A stretch of 9,964 nucleotides of DNA from Mageeibacillus sp. UBA3708 (GCA_002371375.1 DFIB01000125.1:1-9964); one strand, 5' to 3'; numbered from the stretch's first letter, positions 1-6,163 are shown. The notes: generated by a model not told the origin, from the letters alone. Translations and numbers: made by a program.

Positions 1-5
1 CTTTT

Positions 6-66
6 GCCAAGAACTCCGAGTGGAGCGTAGCGTAACGAGGAGTTCTTGGCAGCGCGCCTCGTTACG
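6..66. repeat. Two overlapping, mutually exclusive inverted repeats
   Basis: GCCAAGAACTCC (6-17) is perfectly repeated in inverse as GGAGTTCTTGGC (39-50), a 12-bp stem around a 21-nt loop. CGTAACGAGG (31-40) is perfectly complementary to CCTCGTTACG (57-66), a 10-bp stem. The arms share bases 39-40 and the second stem uses loop bases of the first, so the two hairpins cannot form fully together. There is no T-tract after the hairpin on the + strand, and on the - strand it is followed by AAAAG, so it is not a standard intrinsic terminator. It could be the 3' end of a gene upstream of the window, an attenuator-like switch or an intergenic repeat; the sequence does not decide. Confidence 0.6.
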
Positions 67-71
67 GGTCC

Positions 72-365
72 TTATGCGACCATAATGCCTCTGTGTTCTT
101 CTGCAAGTTTCTCTAACTTTTTGCTACATGCCATCAGTTGTGTATACGCTGACTGATAGAATACCGGATATTTCCTTGACTGGAGCAGTTCGTTGTATTC
201 CATAAGCACTGCTCCCATCAGTCTGAGCATGGAAGCTTCGTTACCCTGCCCCGTCCCGTCGGCGTGAACTGTGCAAGCCGCATCAGTCTGACTGCAACGG
301 GCGAGATTACCGTTTCCGCCGGAAAGCATCAATGCTTCCGCATAAACTGCGGAAGAAAAGCTCAA
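72..365 (-). CDS. Doubtful hypothetical protein, 97 aa at most
   Basis: This is an open frame on the minus strand with no family I recognise. The longest version starts at a TTG directly behind an in-frame TAA stop and has no ribosome binding site. Its first 20 or so codons lie in the palindrome cluster, so an upstream start is unlikely to be real. The C-terminal half, from an internal Met at about 230 down to 72, reads like a helical soluble protein: it begins MLRLMGAVLMEYNELL and ends in a Lys/Glu-rich stretch, KKLEKLAEEHRG. A weak purine stretch lies before that Met. It may be a small gene, the remnant of a decayed gene, or chance. It points away from all other genes here. Confidence 0.3.
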   Translation of the reverse strand: MSFSSAVYAEALMLSGGNGNLARCSQTDAACTVHADGTGQGNEASMLRLMGAVLMEYNELLQSRKYPVFYQSAYTQLMACSKKLEKLAEEHRGIMVA

Positions 366-437
366 TTACTGCGGATTCCGCAAAAATCAGTGATCTTTCC
401 GCAATTTCTGCGGAAAGATCTTAAATTCTTGCGGAAA
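313..437. repeat. Palindrome cluster 1 (TTTCCGCA-N5-TGCGGAAA family)
   Basis: Four palindromes and a half-site lie within 125 bp. They are: TTTCCG-C-CGGAAA (313-325); CTTCCGCA-N5-TGCGGAAG (335-355), with perfect 8-bp arms; the same arms in reversed order, TGCGGA-T-TCCGCA (370-382); a perfect 12-bp arm pair GATCTTTCCGCA / TGCGGAAAGATC around a 5-nt loop (392-420); and a lone half-site TGCGGAAA (430-437). A second cluster of the same family lies at 3440-3542. The elements could be operators for an unknown dimeric regulator, hairpins in RNA, or a REP-like genomic repeat. No T-tract suggests termination. Confidence 0.8.
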
Positions 438-578
438 CCACATCCTCAGCCATGTTGTCATCTGAGCACCAATTCCAGCAAATCCCGTAAAGAACCGGAA
501 AATCTTGATTTTTACAAAAAACGGGTGGCCGGCGCGGTGAGACTTGCGGAGGAAACAATGTAAGTCTCAAAAGACATG
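438..578. other. Non-coding spacer before the metal operon
   Basis: I see no convincing gene here. The only structure is an inverted repeat, TGAGACTT (538-545) with AAGTCTCA (562-569), around a 16-nt loop. It ends 10 bp before the -35 box of the metal operon. It lacks a T-tract on either strand and its role is unknown. An open frame crosses the stretch and ends at 563, but it also runs through all of palindrome cluster 1 and has no family resemblance. Confidence 0.4.
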
Positions 579-605
579 TTGACATTCCGCTGAGGTAAGT
601 ATAAT
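579..605 (+). promoter_or_regulatory. Sigma-A type promoter of the metal operon
   Basis: A perfect -35 box TTGACA (579-584) is followed after 15 bp by a perfect -10 box TATAAT (600-605). The 15-bp spacer is shorter than the usual 17. With a 17-bp spacer the -10 would be TAATAT (602-607), a poorer match. Transcription would begin near 611-613. Short or poorly spaced promoters are common in metal-regulated genes, but here repression by the overlapping ArsR-type operator is the simpler expectation. Confidence 0.75.
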
Positions 606-642
606 ATATGAGCAGTTAGACATATGAACAAGTGCTCATATA
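605..642 (+). promoter_or_regulatory. ArsR/SmtB-type operator with three half-sites
   Basis: ATATGAACA-AG-TGCTCATAT (622-641) is an imperfect inverted repeat with arms 9 bp long, 8 of 9 matching, and a 2-bp centre. This is the layout of the 12-2-12 operators bound by ArsR/SmtB/CzrA/CadC repressors. A further half-site ATATGAGCA (606-614) lies 16 bp upstream, touches the -10 box and is a perfect inverse match to TGCTCATAT (633-641); the wider repeat is 605-614 with 633-642. A bound dimer would cover the transcription start, which fits autorepression by the gene just downstream. Confidence 0.75.
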
Positions 643-668
643 ACAAACTTGACCGGAGGAGGCTCACG

Positions 669-1025
669 ATGCCGACACATTGCAAACACGATCACTCTGA
701 GCTGCTTGGCAGAATCAAGGGTGAGATGCCGACGGATGAATTACTGTCCGATCTGGCCGACCTCTATAAGATTTTCGGAGACTCAACGCGCATTAAGATT
801 ATGTTTGCGCTTTATGAGGAGGAGATGTGCGTTTGTGCCATCTCTGAGCTTCTGGGTATGACTCAGTCGGCTATATCGCATCAGCTGAAGGTGCTGAAGG
901 ATGCAAAGCTCGTGGCTAACAGGCGAGACGGGAAGACGATCTACTACAGGCTGTCTGATGACCATGTTAAGTCGATTATTGCTCAGGGTTTTGATCATCT
1001 CCTTGAAGAACAGGATTATTATTAA
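669..1025 (+). CDS. cadC: CadC-like ArsR/SmtB-family metal-sensing repressor
   Basis: This is a 118-aa winged-helix transcription repressor, expected to leave its operator when Cd(II), Pb(II) or Zn(II) binds. The recognition helix region is about residues 64-82 (MTQSAISHQLKVLKDAKLV). Both classical metal sites of CadC are visible. The alpha-3 site has CVC (Cys54, Cys56) with Cys5 and His4/His7/His9 at the N terminus. The alpha-5 site is Asp97-x-His99-x10-His110-x2-Glu113. I chose the ATG at 669 because a strong GGAGGAGG (655-662) sits 6 nt before it. A longer in-frame ATG at 624 lies inside the operator, has no ribosome binding site and would add 15 residues foreign to the family. It is first in the operon and almost certainly autoregulated through 605-642. 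Confidence 0.93.
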   Translation: MPTHCKHDHSELLGRIKGEMPTDELLSDLADLYKIFGDSTRIKIMFALYEEEMCVCAISELLGMTQSAISHQLKVLKDAKLVANRRDGKTIYYRLSDDHVKSIIAQGFDHLLEEQDYY

Positions 1026-1039
1026 CGGAGGAAATACAA

Positions 1040-1258
1040 ATGAAGAAGGTTTACGAATTGGACGAAGTTGATTGCGCTAACTGCGCGAGGAAGATGCAGG
1101 AGGCTGTTGCCAAGATTGACGGTGTGGACAGTGTTACTGTTAATTTCTTCACCCAGAAGATGACTCTTGAGGCTGCTGATGACAAGTTCGATGCTGTCCT
1201 TAAGGAAGCTCTGAAGGTGCTCAAGAAGGTTGAGCCTGACTGCGAAGTAATCGTCTGA
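1040..1258 (+). CDS. Free-standing HMA heavy-metal-binding protein
   Basis: This 72-aa protein consists of one heavy-metal-associated (HMA) ferredoxin-like domain. It carries the metal-binding Cys-x-x-Cys in VDCANCARKM (Cys12, Cys15), followed by the typical IDGVDSVTVNFFTQKMTLEA strand pattern. DCANC resembles the motif in the N-terminal domains of CadA/ZntA pumps rather than the MxCxxC of copper chaperones. The downstream pump lacks any N-terminal HMA domain, so this protein probably acts in trans as the pump's metal-binding domain or as a cytosolic metal chaperone; that role is inferred. GGAGG (1027-1031) lies 8 nt before the ATG, and only 14 bp separate it from the repressor gene. Confidence 0.92.
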   Translation: MKKVYELDEVDCANCARKMQEAVAKIDGVDSVTVNFFTQKMTLEAADDKFDAVLKEALKVLKKVEPDCEVIV

Positions 1259-1293
1259 GTTAAGGCTAAGCAGGAATTAGCTGAGGCATTCAC

Positions 1294-3168
1294 ATGAAGA
1301 AGTATCTTAATAAGAAGCAGCGTAAATGGCTGCTGCGGATAGTTATTGCCCTTTTGCTGACGGTCGTGTGCTTTGTCATTGATAAAATGATGGAGCCGGC
1401 GTGGTATATTGCGCTGCCGATGTTTATCGTTCCGTATCTGGTGTGCGGATACGACGTAATCAAAGGTGCGGCTGTCAATATCGTGCACGGGCAGGTATTC
1501 GATGAGAAGTTCCTGATGGCGATTGCGACGATCGGCGCTTTCGCGACGGGGGAGTATCCGGAGGCAGTGGCGGTAATGCTTTTTTACCAGATCGGAGAAC
1601 TGTTCCAGAGCATTGCGGTCGGCAGGTCACGCAAGTCGATAGCAGGGCTCATGGATATAAGACCGGATTACGCCAACCTGCTTGAGGGTGAAGAGGAGAA
1701 GACGGTATCGCCGGAGGAGGTCGCCATCGGTTCGGTCATCATCGTGAAGCCCGGCGAGAAGATACCTCTGGATGGTGTCATAATCGACGGTAACACTTCG
1801 ATCAACACAGCGGCGCTGACTGGAGAGAGTGTGCCTGTGGACTGCGGCGTGAGCGATAATGTCATAAGCGGAACGGTCAATCTGACCGGTGTTATCAGAG
1901 TGCGTACGACGAGCAACTACGGTGAGAGTACAGTTGCAAAGATCCTCGAACTCGTTGAGAATTCCTACGATAAGAAGGCGAGGGTCGAGAACTTCATCAC
2001 GAGGTTTGCCAGATGGTACACCCCATGTGTTGTCATCGCAGCTCTCATGCTGTTCGTAATACCGCCTCTGTTCATCGACGTTACAAGCTGGGCGGTGTGG
2101 AGCACGTGGCTTAACCGTGCGATGGTCTTCCTTGTCGTGTCGTGCCCCTGCGCGCTTGTTGTGTCCGTGCCGCTGTCTTTTTTCGGAGGGCTAGGAGGTG
2201 CATCCAAACTGGGGGTGCTCATCAAGGGCGCAAATTATCTGGAAGCATTATCTACGATAGACACGGTTGTATTTGACAAGACGGGGACGATCACGGAGGG
2301 CAGGTTCGCGGTTGATGACATCCATCCGGATGAGATATCCAAGGCGGAGCTGCTTGATATCGCGGCCTGCTGTGAGAGCTATTCGAGCCATCCCGTAGCG
2401 GAATCCGTCGTGCGGGCTCATGAAGGACATATTGACAGGACGCGCGTCGGTGAGGTTGAGGAGATTGCCGGCAAGGGAATAAGGGCTGTTGTTGACGGAG
2501 AGACTTACTATTGCGGCAACGGTGCACTGATGGACATGGTTGGTGCCGGCTGGCACGACTGCCATCTGACAGGCACGATCATTCACATCAGCCGCGGCAC
2601 CGATTACCTCGGACACATCGTCATTAACGATCAGATCAAGCCTGATTCCGCAGACGCTATGCGAGCACTCAAGGATGTGGGAGTGAAGGAGACCGTCATG
2701 CTCACGGGCGACAAGGAGAAGGTTGCTTCCGCTGTCGCCTCGAAAGTGGGGATCACCTCATACTACGCCGAACTCCTTCCCCAGGACAAAGTAGCCAAGG
2801 TTGAGGAGCTTCTTGCCAAAGGTGCCAGACTTGCTTTCGTCGGTGACGGCATCAACGATGCTCCTGTCCTGACCCGCGCCGACGTCGGTATCGCAATGGG
2901 CGCCATGGGTTCTGACGCCGCAATCGAGTCAGCTGATGTTGTGCTGATGGATGACAAGCTTGACAAGATCGCGAAGGCAGTCAAGCTGTCGAGGCGGACG
3001 ATGAGGATCGTCAGAGAGAATATTGTTTTTGCTCTCGGCGTCAAAGCAGTTATCCTCGCACTCGGGGCACTCGGCATTGCCGGAATGTGGCTCGCGGTAT
3101 TTGGCGACGTGGGAGTGCTGATCATTGCGATATTGAATGCAATGAGGGCACTGAACGCCCGCAGCTGA
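1294..3168 (+). CDS. cadA: Cd(II)/Zn(II)-exporting P1B-type ATPase
   Basis: This 624-aa inner-membrane pump couples ATP hydrolysis to export of divalent soft metals. The order is typical: N-terminal helices (about 13-110); actuator domain with TGES (176-179); membrane helices with the Cys-Pro-Cys site (Cys284, Cys286); phosphorylation motif DKTGT (Asp328); HP of the nucleotide domain (His366-Pro367); TGD (471-473); GDGINDAP (517-524); and two last helices. Lys584 in NIVFALGVK and Asp605 in FGDVG are marks of the P1B-2 (Zn/Cd/Pb) subgroup and argue against copper. It begins without an HMA domain, a Cys-rich or a His-rich tail; the metal-binding domain is encoded separately just upstream. The ribosome binding site is weak (GAGG, 1283-1286), and the gap to the HMA gene is 35 bp. 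All catalytic motifs are intact. Confidence 0.96.
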   Translation: MKKYLNKKQRKWLLRIVIALLLTVVCFVIDKMMEPAWYIALPMFIVPYLVCGYDVIKGAAVNIVHGQVFDEKFLMAIATIGAFATGEYPEAVAVMLFYQIGELFQSIAVGRSRKSIAGLMDIRPDYANLLEGEEEKTVSPEEVAIGSVIIVKPGEKIPLDGVIIDGNTSINTAALTGESVPVDCGVSDNVISGTVNLTGVIRVRTTSNYGESTVAKILELVENSYDKKARVENFITRFARWYTPCVVIAALMLFVIPPLFIDVTSWAVWSTWLNRAMVFLVVSCPCALVVSVPLSFFGGLGGASKLGVLIKGANYLEALSTIDTVVFDKTGTITEGRFAVDDIHPDEISKAELLDIAACCESYSSHPVAESVVRAHEGHIDRTRVGEVEEIAGKGIRAVVDGETYYCGNGALMDMVGAGWHDCHLTGTIIHISRGTDYLGHIVINDQIKPDSADAMRALKDVGVKETVMLTGDKEKVASAVASKVGITSYYAELLPQDKVAKVEELLAKGARLAFVGDGINDAPVLTRADVGIAMGAMGSDAAIESADVVLMDDKLDKIAKAVKLSRRTMRIVRENIVFALGVKAVILALGALGIAGMWLAVFGDVGVLIIAILNAMRALNARS

Positions 3169-3439
3169 CTTGCTCGCTTCAGTCCTCGGTTTTGGCGCTA
3201 ATGTTTTGCTGTGTAAGGATTTCAGGTGACATCCCAGGCGCCAAAACCTGCGGAAGTCCGCTCGCAAGCCGCTGCGGGCTTCATAACAGGTGGCTTGAGT
3301 GAGTAGGCCGACCGGCAGCCTTGATCTACATGTATCCATGGCCTGCCGATATAAGTGAGTCATCTTGGCTGATGAGGAGAATCCTGCTTCCCATAGGATT
3401 TAGAATCTGAACCCCTGCTAATACTACAAACAGATTACG
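3169..3439. other. Non-coding, inverted-repeat-rich region after cadA
   Basis: I see no supported gene here, but there are several possible helices. GGTTTTGGCGC (3188-3198) pairs perfectly with GCGCCAAAACC (3238-3248), enclosing GGAT/ATCC (3217-3220, 3231-3234). Smaller stems are GCGGA/TCCGC (3250-3254, 3257-3261), AAGCC/GGCTT (3266-3270, 3277-3281), CGGCAG/CTGCCG (3313-3318, 3343-3348), AATCCT/AGGATT (3380-3385, 3395-3400) and AATCTG/CAGATT (3404-3409, 3431-3436). GCGGA/TCCGC resembles the palindrome family in reversed order. None is followed by a T-tract, so an intrinsic terminator for cadA is not evident. It may be a folded 3' UTR, an unrecognised structured RNA or degenerate repeat DNA. 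Confidence 0.4.
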
Positions 3440-3542
3440 TTCCGCGATAATTGCGGAAGATTATGGTATTTTCCGCGGATTCGCAGATATATAGAATTCT
3501 TTCCGCAAAAACTGCGGAAGAAATACCGTTTTTCCGCGGAAA
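3440..3542. repeat. Palindrome cluster 2 (TTTCCGCA-N5-TGCGGAAA family)
   Basis: Four palindromes of the family seen at 313-437 occur here: TTCCGC-N7-GCGGAA (3440-3458); the 8-bp palindrome TCCGCGGA (3472-3479); TTCCGCA-N5-TGCGGAA (3501-3519), with a G-T flank; and the perfect 12-bp palindrome TTTCCGCGGAAA (3531-3542). The stretch 3501-3523 matches 336-358 of the first cluster at 22 of 23 positions, the single difference falling in the loop. Both clusters also contain TACCGTTT leading into a palindrome. The cluster ends about 180 bp before the sigma factor gene, so it might regulate that gene, but it also forms a bracket with cluster 1 around the metal operon. Confidence 0.8.
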
Positions 3543-3613
3543 CGTTGTCTATGTCCGGCTCAAATGGATTTACAGACTGGGATAATGATGCGGAATACAT
3601 CGGTTTCTTGCTG

Positions 3614-3622
3614 TGTTAAAAT
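3614..3622 (+). promoter_or_regulatory. Possible extended -10 promoter before the sigma gene
   Basis: TG-T-TAAAAT (3614-3622) fits an extended -10 element, and no convincing -35 box lies 16-18 bp upstream. Transcription would start near 3629 and leave a leader of about 90 nt, which includes a run of eight T at 3638-3645. Many ECF sigma genes are autoregulated from an ECF-type promoter, but I could not identify a paired GGAAC-type -35 and matching -10 here. The remainder of 3543-3719 shows no gene. Confidence 0.3.
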
Positions 3623-3719
3623 ACCTGCAGTGGCGGCTTTTTTTTGATGCTCGGAATTTTTTACATCAGACTGTAATTTCGCAATGGTAAAAGGGTAGTT
3701 TATTGGTGAGGAGGTCAAG

Positions 3720-4289
3720 ATGGACGATCAGCTGATAATACAACTCTTTATGGACAGGTCTGAAGAAGCGATAGAGGCCACGGCGAAGAAATACGGCAGG
3801 CTGTGCACTTCGATAGCGCGCAATATCCTTAATAATAACGAGGATGCTGACGAGTGCGTTAATGATACTTATCTCGCGCTGTGGAATTCCATTCCGCCGG
3901 AGAATCCTGATCCTCTCAGTGCTTATGTGTGCAGGATAGCAAGGAACCTCTCGCTCAAGAAATACCGGTACAACACGGAGCTTAAGAGGAACTCCTTCTA
4001 CGATGCATCACTTGAAGAATTGGAGGACACTCTTGTGGGTAACGAAGACATTGACAGATCAACGGAAGTAAAAGAGCTTACAGAGGCGATCAACAGATTT
4101 CTTGACCAACTCAAGAAGACGGACAGGGTGCTGTTCGTCAAAAGGTACTGGTTCTGCAAGGATATTGATGACATTGCGGCCGAGACGGGGCTTAGCAGGA
4201 ACTACATCAACGTTCACCTTCACAGGACCAGGGAGAAGCTTAAGAATTATCTGATCAAGGAGAATTACGATGTACAGGGAATCGTTTGA
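3720..4289 (+). CDS. ECF-type sigma-70 family RNA polymerase sigma factor
   Basis: This 189-aa protein has the two-domain layout of extracytoplasmic-function sigma factors and would direct RNA polymerase to a small set of promoters. Region 2 covers about residues 10-80, with the helix EDADECVNDTYLALWNSIPP (41-60) and the -10 recognition stretch SAYVCRIARNLSLKKYR. Region 4 covers about 125-178, with the helix-turn-helix DIDDIAAETGLSRNYINVHL (148-167). Region 3 is missing, as expected, with a linker at 90-120. GAGGAGG (3708-3714) lies 5 nt before the ATG. The 3' end overlaps the next gene by 20 bp, in the manner of sigma/anti-sigma pairs. The signal and the target promoters cannot be read from the sequence. 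Confidence 0.93.
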   Translation: MDDQLIIQLFMDRSEEAIEATAKKYGRLCTSIARNILNNNEDADECVNDTYLALWNSIPPENPDPLSAYVCRIARNLSLKKYRYNTELKRNSFYDASLEELEDTLVGNEDIDRSTEVKELTEAINRFLDQLKKTDRVLFVKRYWFCKDIDDIAAETGLSRNYINVHLHRTREKLKNYLIKENYDVQGIV

Positions 4290-5073
4290 AGATGCTTTAA
4301 CGAATATTGATGACGGCTTCATTGAAGAAGCGATTAAGTTCGACAAGAAGTCGAGGATCACGCCACTGGCGGGAAGCAAGGCGCAGGTTGTGAAGGCTGC
4401 TGCTGCGGCGGTTACTACTTTCGCGGTGCTGGGATTGAGCGTTTATGCTGCGACGGTAGTGCTCCGCAAGGTAGATGTTCAGGAGCACTCCATCTCGGTG
4501 GGCAACACCGAATATGTGGACGATGCCGCGATCGCATCGATGCTCGAGAACATTGACAAGGAACCGGGTGAGACCAAGGTCGATCACGTTGACGGGGATT
4601 CATCGGTCAACTGGGTATCCAAGGATGTATCGAGGATCGGAAGTACCGTGGAGAATACAAGATACACATACAAGAGCGTGGATATGGCGCTCAAGGATTA
4701 TTCGCTGGCAGGGTGGGTCGGCAATGTTCCGGGCGAAGCGACGTCCGTGATCATTACTCTCACAAAGATGGATGGCTTCAACGAGACATCGATCGACGCG
4801 CTCCTGTCATATGAGTCGGGCACAATTGGCGTATACTGCAGCAAAGCCACGGGCAATATTGCGGAGGATGCAGCCTACAGCATCGCATTGAGCAACACAT
4901 CAAATACCAGAGAGTATAAGGCGGATGACGGCACAGTATATACACTGGTCGATCAGGTCAAGGATGTCACGAAGACATACGTGCTCATTTCTTATGACGG
5001 TTACGACGGAAGCATCAGCTTCGAAGGACTTACGGAAGCTCAGATCCATTCCGTACTTGATAAGCTGAACTAA
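4270..5073 (+). CDS. Single-pass membrane protein, probable anti-sigma factor
   Basis: This 267-aa protein has about 40 N-terminal cytoplasmic residues with an acidic/amphipathic stretch (FEDALTNIDDGFIEEAIKF), one membrane helix at about 41-65 rich in Ala/Val, and about 200 residues outside the cell. The outer part is mixed alpha/beta and ends in TYVLISYDGYDGSISFEGLT followed by an amphipathic helix, recalling extracytoplasmic domains found on clostridial anti-sigma factors. I see no zinc-binding HxxxCxxC motif. It probably holds the sigma factor at the membrane and releases it on an envelope signal. This is inferred from topology and from the 20-bp overlap with the sigma gene, since no diagnostic motif is visible. 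AAGGAG (4257-4262) lies 7 nt before the ATG, inside the sigma gene. Confidence 0.75.
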   Translation: MYRESFEDALTNIDDGFIEEAIKFDKKSRITPLAGSKAQVVKAAAAAVTTFAVLGLSVYAATVVLRKVDVQEHSISVGNTEYVDDAAIASMLENIDKEPGETKVDHVDGDSSVNWVSKDVSRIGSTVENTRYTYKSVDMALKDYSLAGWVGNVPGEATSVIITLTKMDGFNETSIDALLSYESGTIGVYCSKATGNIAEDAAYSIALSNTSNTREYKADDGTVYTLVDQVKDVTKTYVLISYDGYDGSISFEGLTEAQIHSVLDKLN

Positions 5074-5092
5074 TCCAAAGGAGTATTTACAA

Positions 5093-6124
5093 ATGAGAAA
5101 GACAATTCCCGCAGTGGCACTTATGTGTGCCGCCATGATGATCACGGCTTCATGCAGCAAGCCGGTCGACAAGGAGACAGAGACTTCAGCATCCGCAGCA
5201 AGCACAACAGTGTCGGAGACGACAGAGACAACATCTGCTCCATCAGAATTTAAGATCAGCCTCAGCGGCAAAGCGGCTGATAAGACGATCGTTGACAAGA
5301 ATTCCTATTACGAGGGCGAAGACTACGTCATCTACTTTGAGAAAGACTCGACCGTATACGGCGACACGGCATCAAGGATCGATTCCGTTATGCACGATAT
5401 GGAGGAACTGTACGGGATGTCATACGGCAACAAGGAATATGCAGTCAATGCGGAATGGAAGCAGGCATACGGATTCGGCAATCTCGGTCAGGTTAACAGC
5501 GACGGCAGCAAGATCGACATCGTCATCTGCAAGGATATGAGTGACGGTTCTATTGAATGCTGTGACTCGAATGCGATCTTCCTGTTCGATTCTGATTTCG
5601 AGCCGACGAGAGATAATTTCAGTATACTGTATCATGAGTTCGCGCATCTGCTGAGACTGCGCCAGAGTCCGAACCTCGGCAAAGTGCTCGAGGAGGGCAT
5701 CGGTTCATACACGGAGGACCGAATGGCACGCAGCCGCGGCGAGAGCGCATGGGACACCATCCAGTACGTAAGCGACGACATTCATAAGATCCCCTATGAT
5801 GACAGCGTCATCGTCAAGGATCCCGAGCAGGAATTCAGAGACAACAATATAGGCGACCGCGCCGACGGGCAGAAGGAATACCAGTACGGCATAAGATTTA
5901 TCACATTCCTCGTGTCAGAATACGGTGACGGGATCGTTAAGACACTCTCGGAGAATGCGCGCAAATATGATTATGACGGCAAAGACAATGACACGATCAT
6001 CAAGATCATCAAGGAGTCAACGTCGGACGATATCTTCGAGAGATTTGCAAAGTGGCTTCCCAAGGGCTGGAAAGCATACTCCAAGGATTACTTCAAGTAC
6101 ATGGAGAAGAAAGGGTTGATGTAG
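5093..6124 (+). CDS. Predicted lipoprotein with HExxH metallopeptidase domain
   Basis: This 343-aa protein begins with a lipoprotein signal: MRK, a hydrophobic core, then ITASC with the lipidation Cys at 21. The residue at -3 is Thr rather than the usual Leu/Val/Ile, so the lipobox is imperfect. A Ser/Thr/Glu-rich linker (about 23-52) would tether the domain outside the membrane. The domain contains HEFAH (181-185) and, 15-20 residues on, LEEGIGSYTED (199-209). This matches a gluzincin zinc protease: two His ligands, the catalytic Glu182, and a third ligand at Glu200 or Glu201 as in the EGxAxY motif of peptidase MA-like families. AAAGGAG (5077-5083) lies 9 nt before the ATG and only 19 bp follow the anti-sigma gene, so it is probably co-transcribed. 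The substrate is unknown. Confidence 0.8.
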   Translation: MRKTIPAVALMCAAMMITASCSKPVDKETETSASAASTTVSETTETTSAPSEFKISLSGKAADKTIVDKNSYYEGEDYVIYFEKDSTVYGDTASRIDSVMHDMEELYGMSYGNKEYAVNAEWKQAYGFGNLGQVNSDGSKIDIVICKDMSDGSIECCDSNAIFLFDSDFEPTRDNFSILYHEFAHLLRLRQSPNLGKVLEEGIGSYTEDRMARSRGESAWDTIQYVSDDIHKIPYDDSVIVKDPEQEFRDNNIGDRADGQKEYQYGIRFITFLVSEYGDGIVKTLSENARKYDYDGKDNDTIIKIIKESTSDDIFERFAKWLPKGWKAYSKDYFKYMEKKGLM

Positions 6125-6163
6125 ATTTCGGGTCAATTGTCTCGGGAACGATCCGCCGAGCCG

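Noticed and set aside
313..437. CRISPR array
   Set aside because: The palindromes are unequal, irregularly spaced and too short, and there are no uniform spacers or cas genes.
264..563. Plus-strand open frame of 99 codons
   Set aside because: It runs through the whole palindrome cluster, has no ribosome binding site and no family resemblance. Only its last 25 or so residues look protein-like, which is too little to call a gene.
624..668. Longer start for the ArsR-type repressor at ATG 624
   Set aside because: No ribosome binding site precedes it, it lies within the operator, and a strong GGAGGAGG serves the ATG at 669, where the protein matches CadC in length.
3188..3248. Intrinsic terminator of the metal operon
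   Set aside because: The stem is long but the loop is 39 nt and no T-tract follows it.
2929..3363. Minus-strand open frame of 144 codons overlapping the end of cadA
   Set aside because: Over half of it is antisense to the well-supported cadA gene, and the remainder lies across inverted repeats; the composition is rich in Arg, His and Cys as expected of a shadow frame.
3369..3375. CTGATGA, as in the core of a hammerhead ribozyme
   Set aside because: A possible short stem follows, but the required GAAA and the flanking stems I and III are absent.
3169..3440. Riboswitch (cobalamin or manganese type) after cadA
   Set aside because: None of the conserved core motifs of these classes could be found, and no metal or cofactor gene follows.
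6144..6149. GGGAAC before dnaG as a -35 for the ECF sigma factor
   Set aside because: No ECF-type -10 lies at the proper distance, whereas a perfect extended sigma-A -10 does; a single 5-base match is expected by chance.
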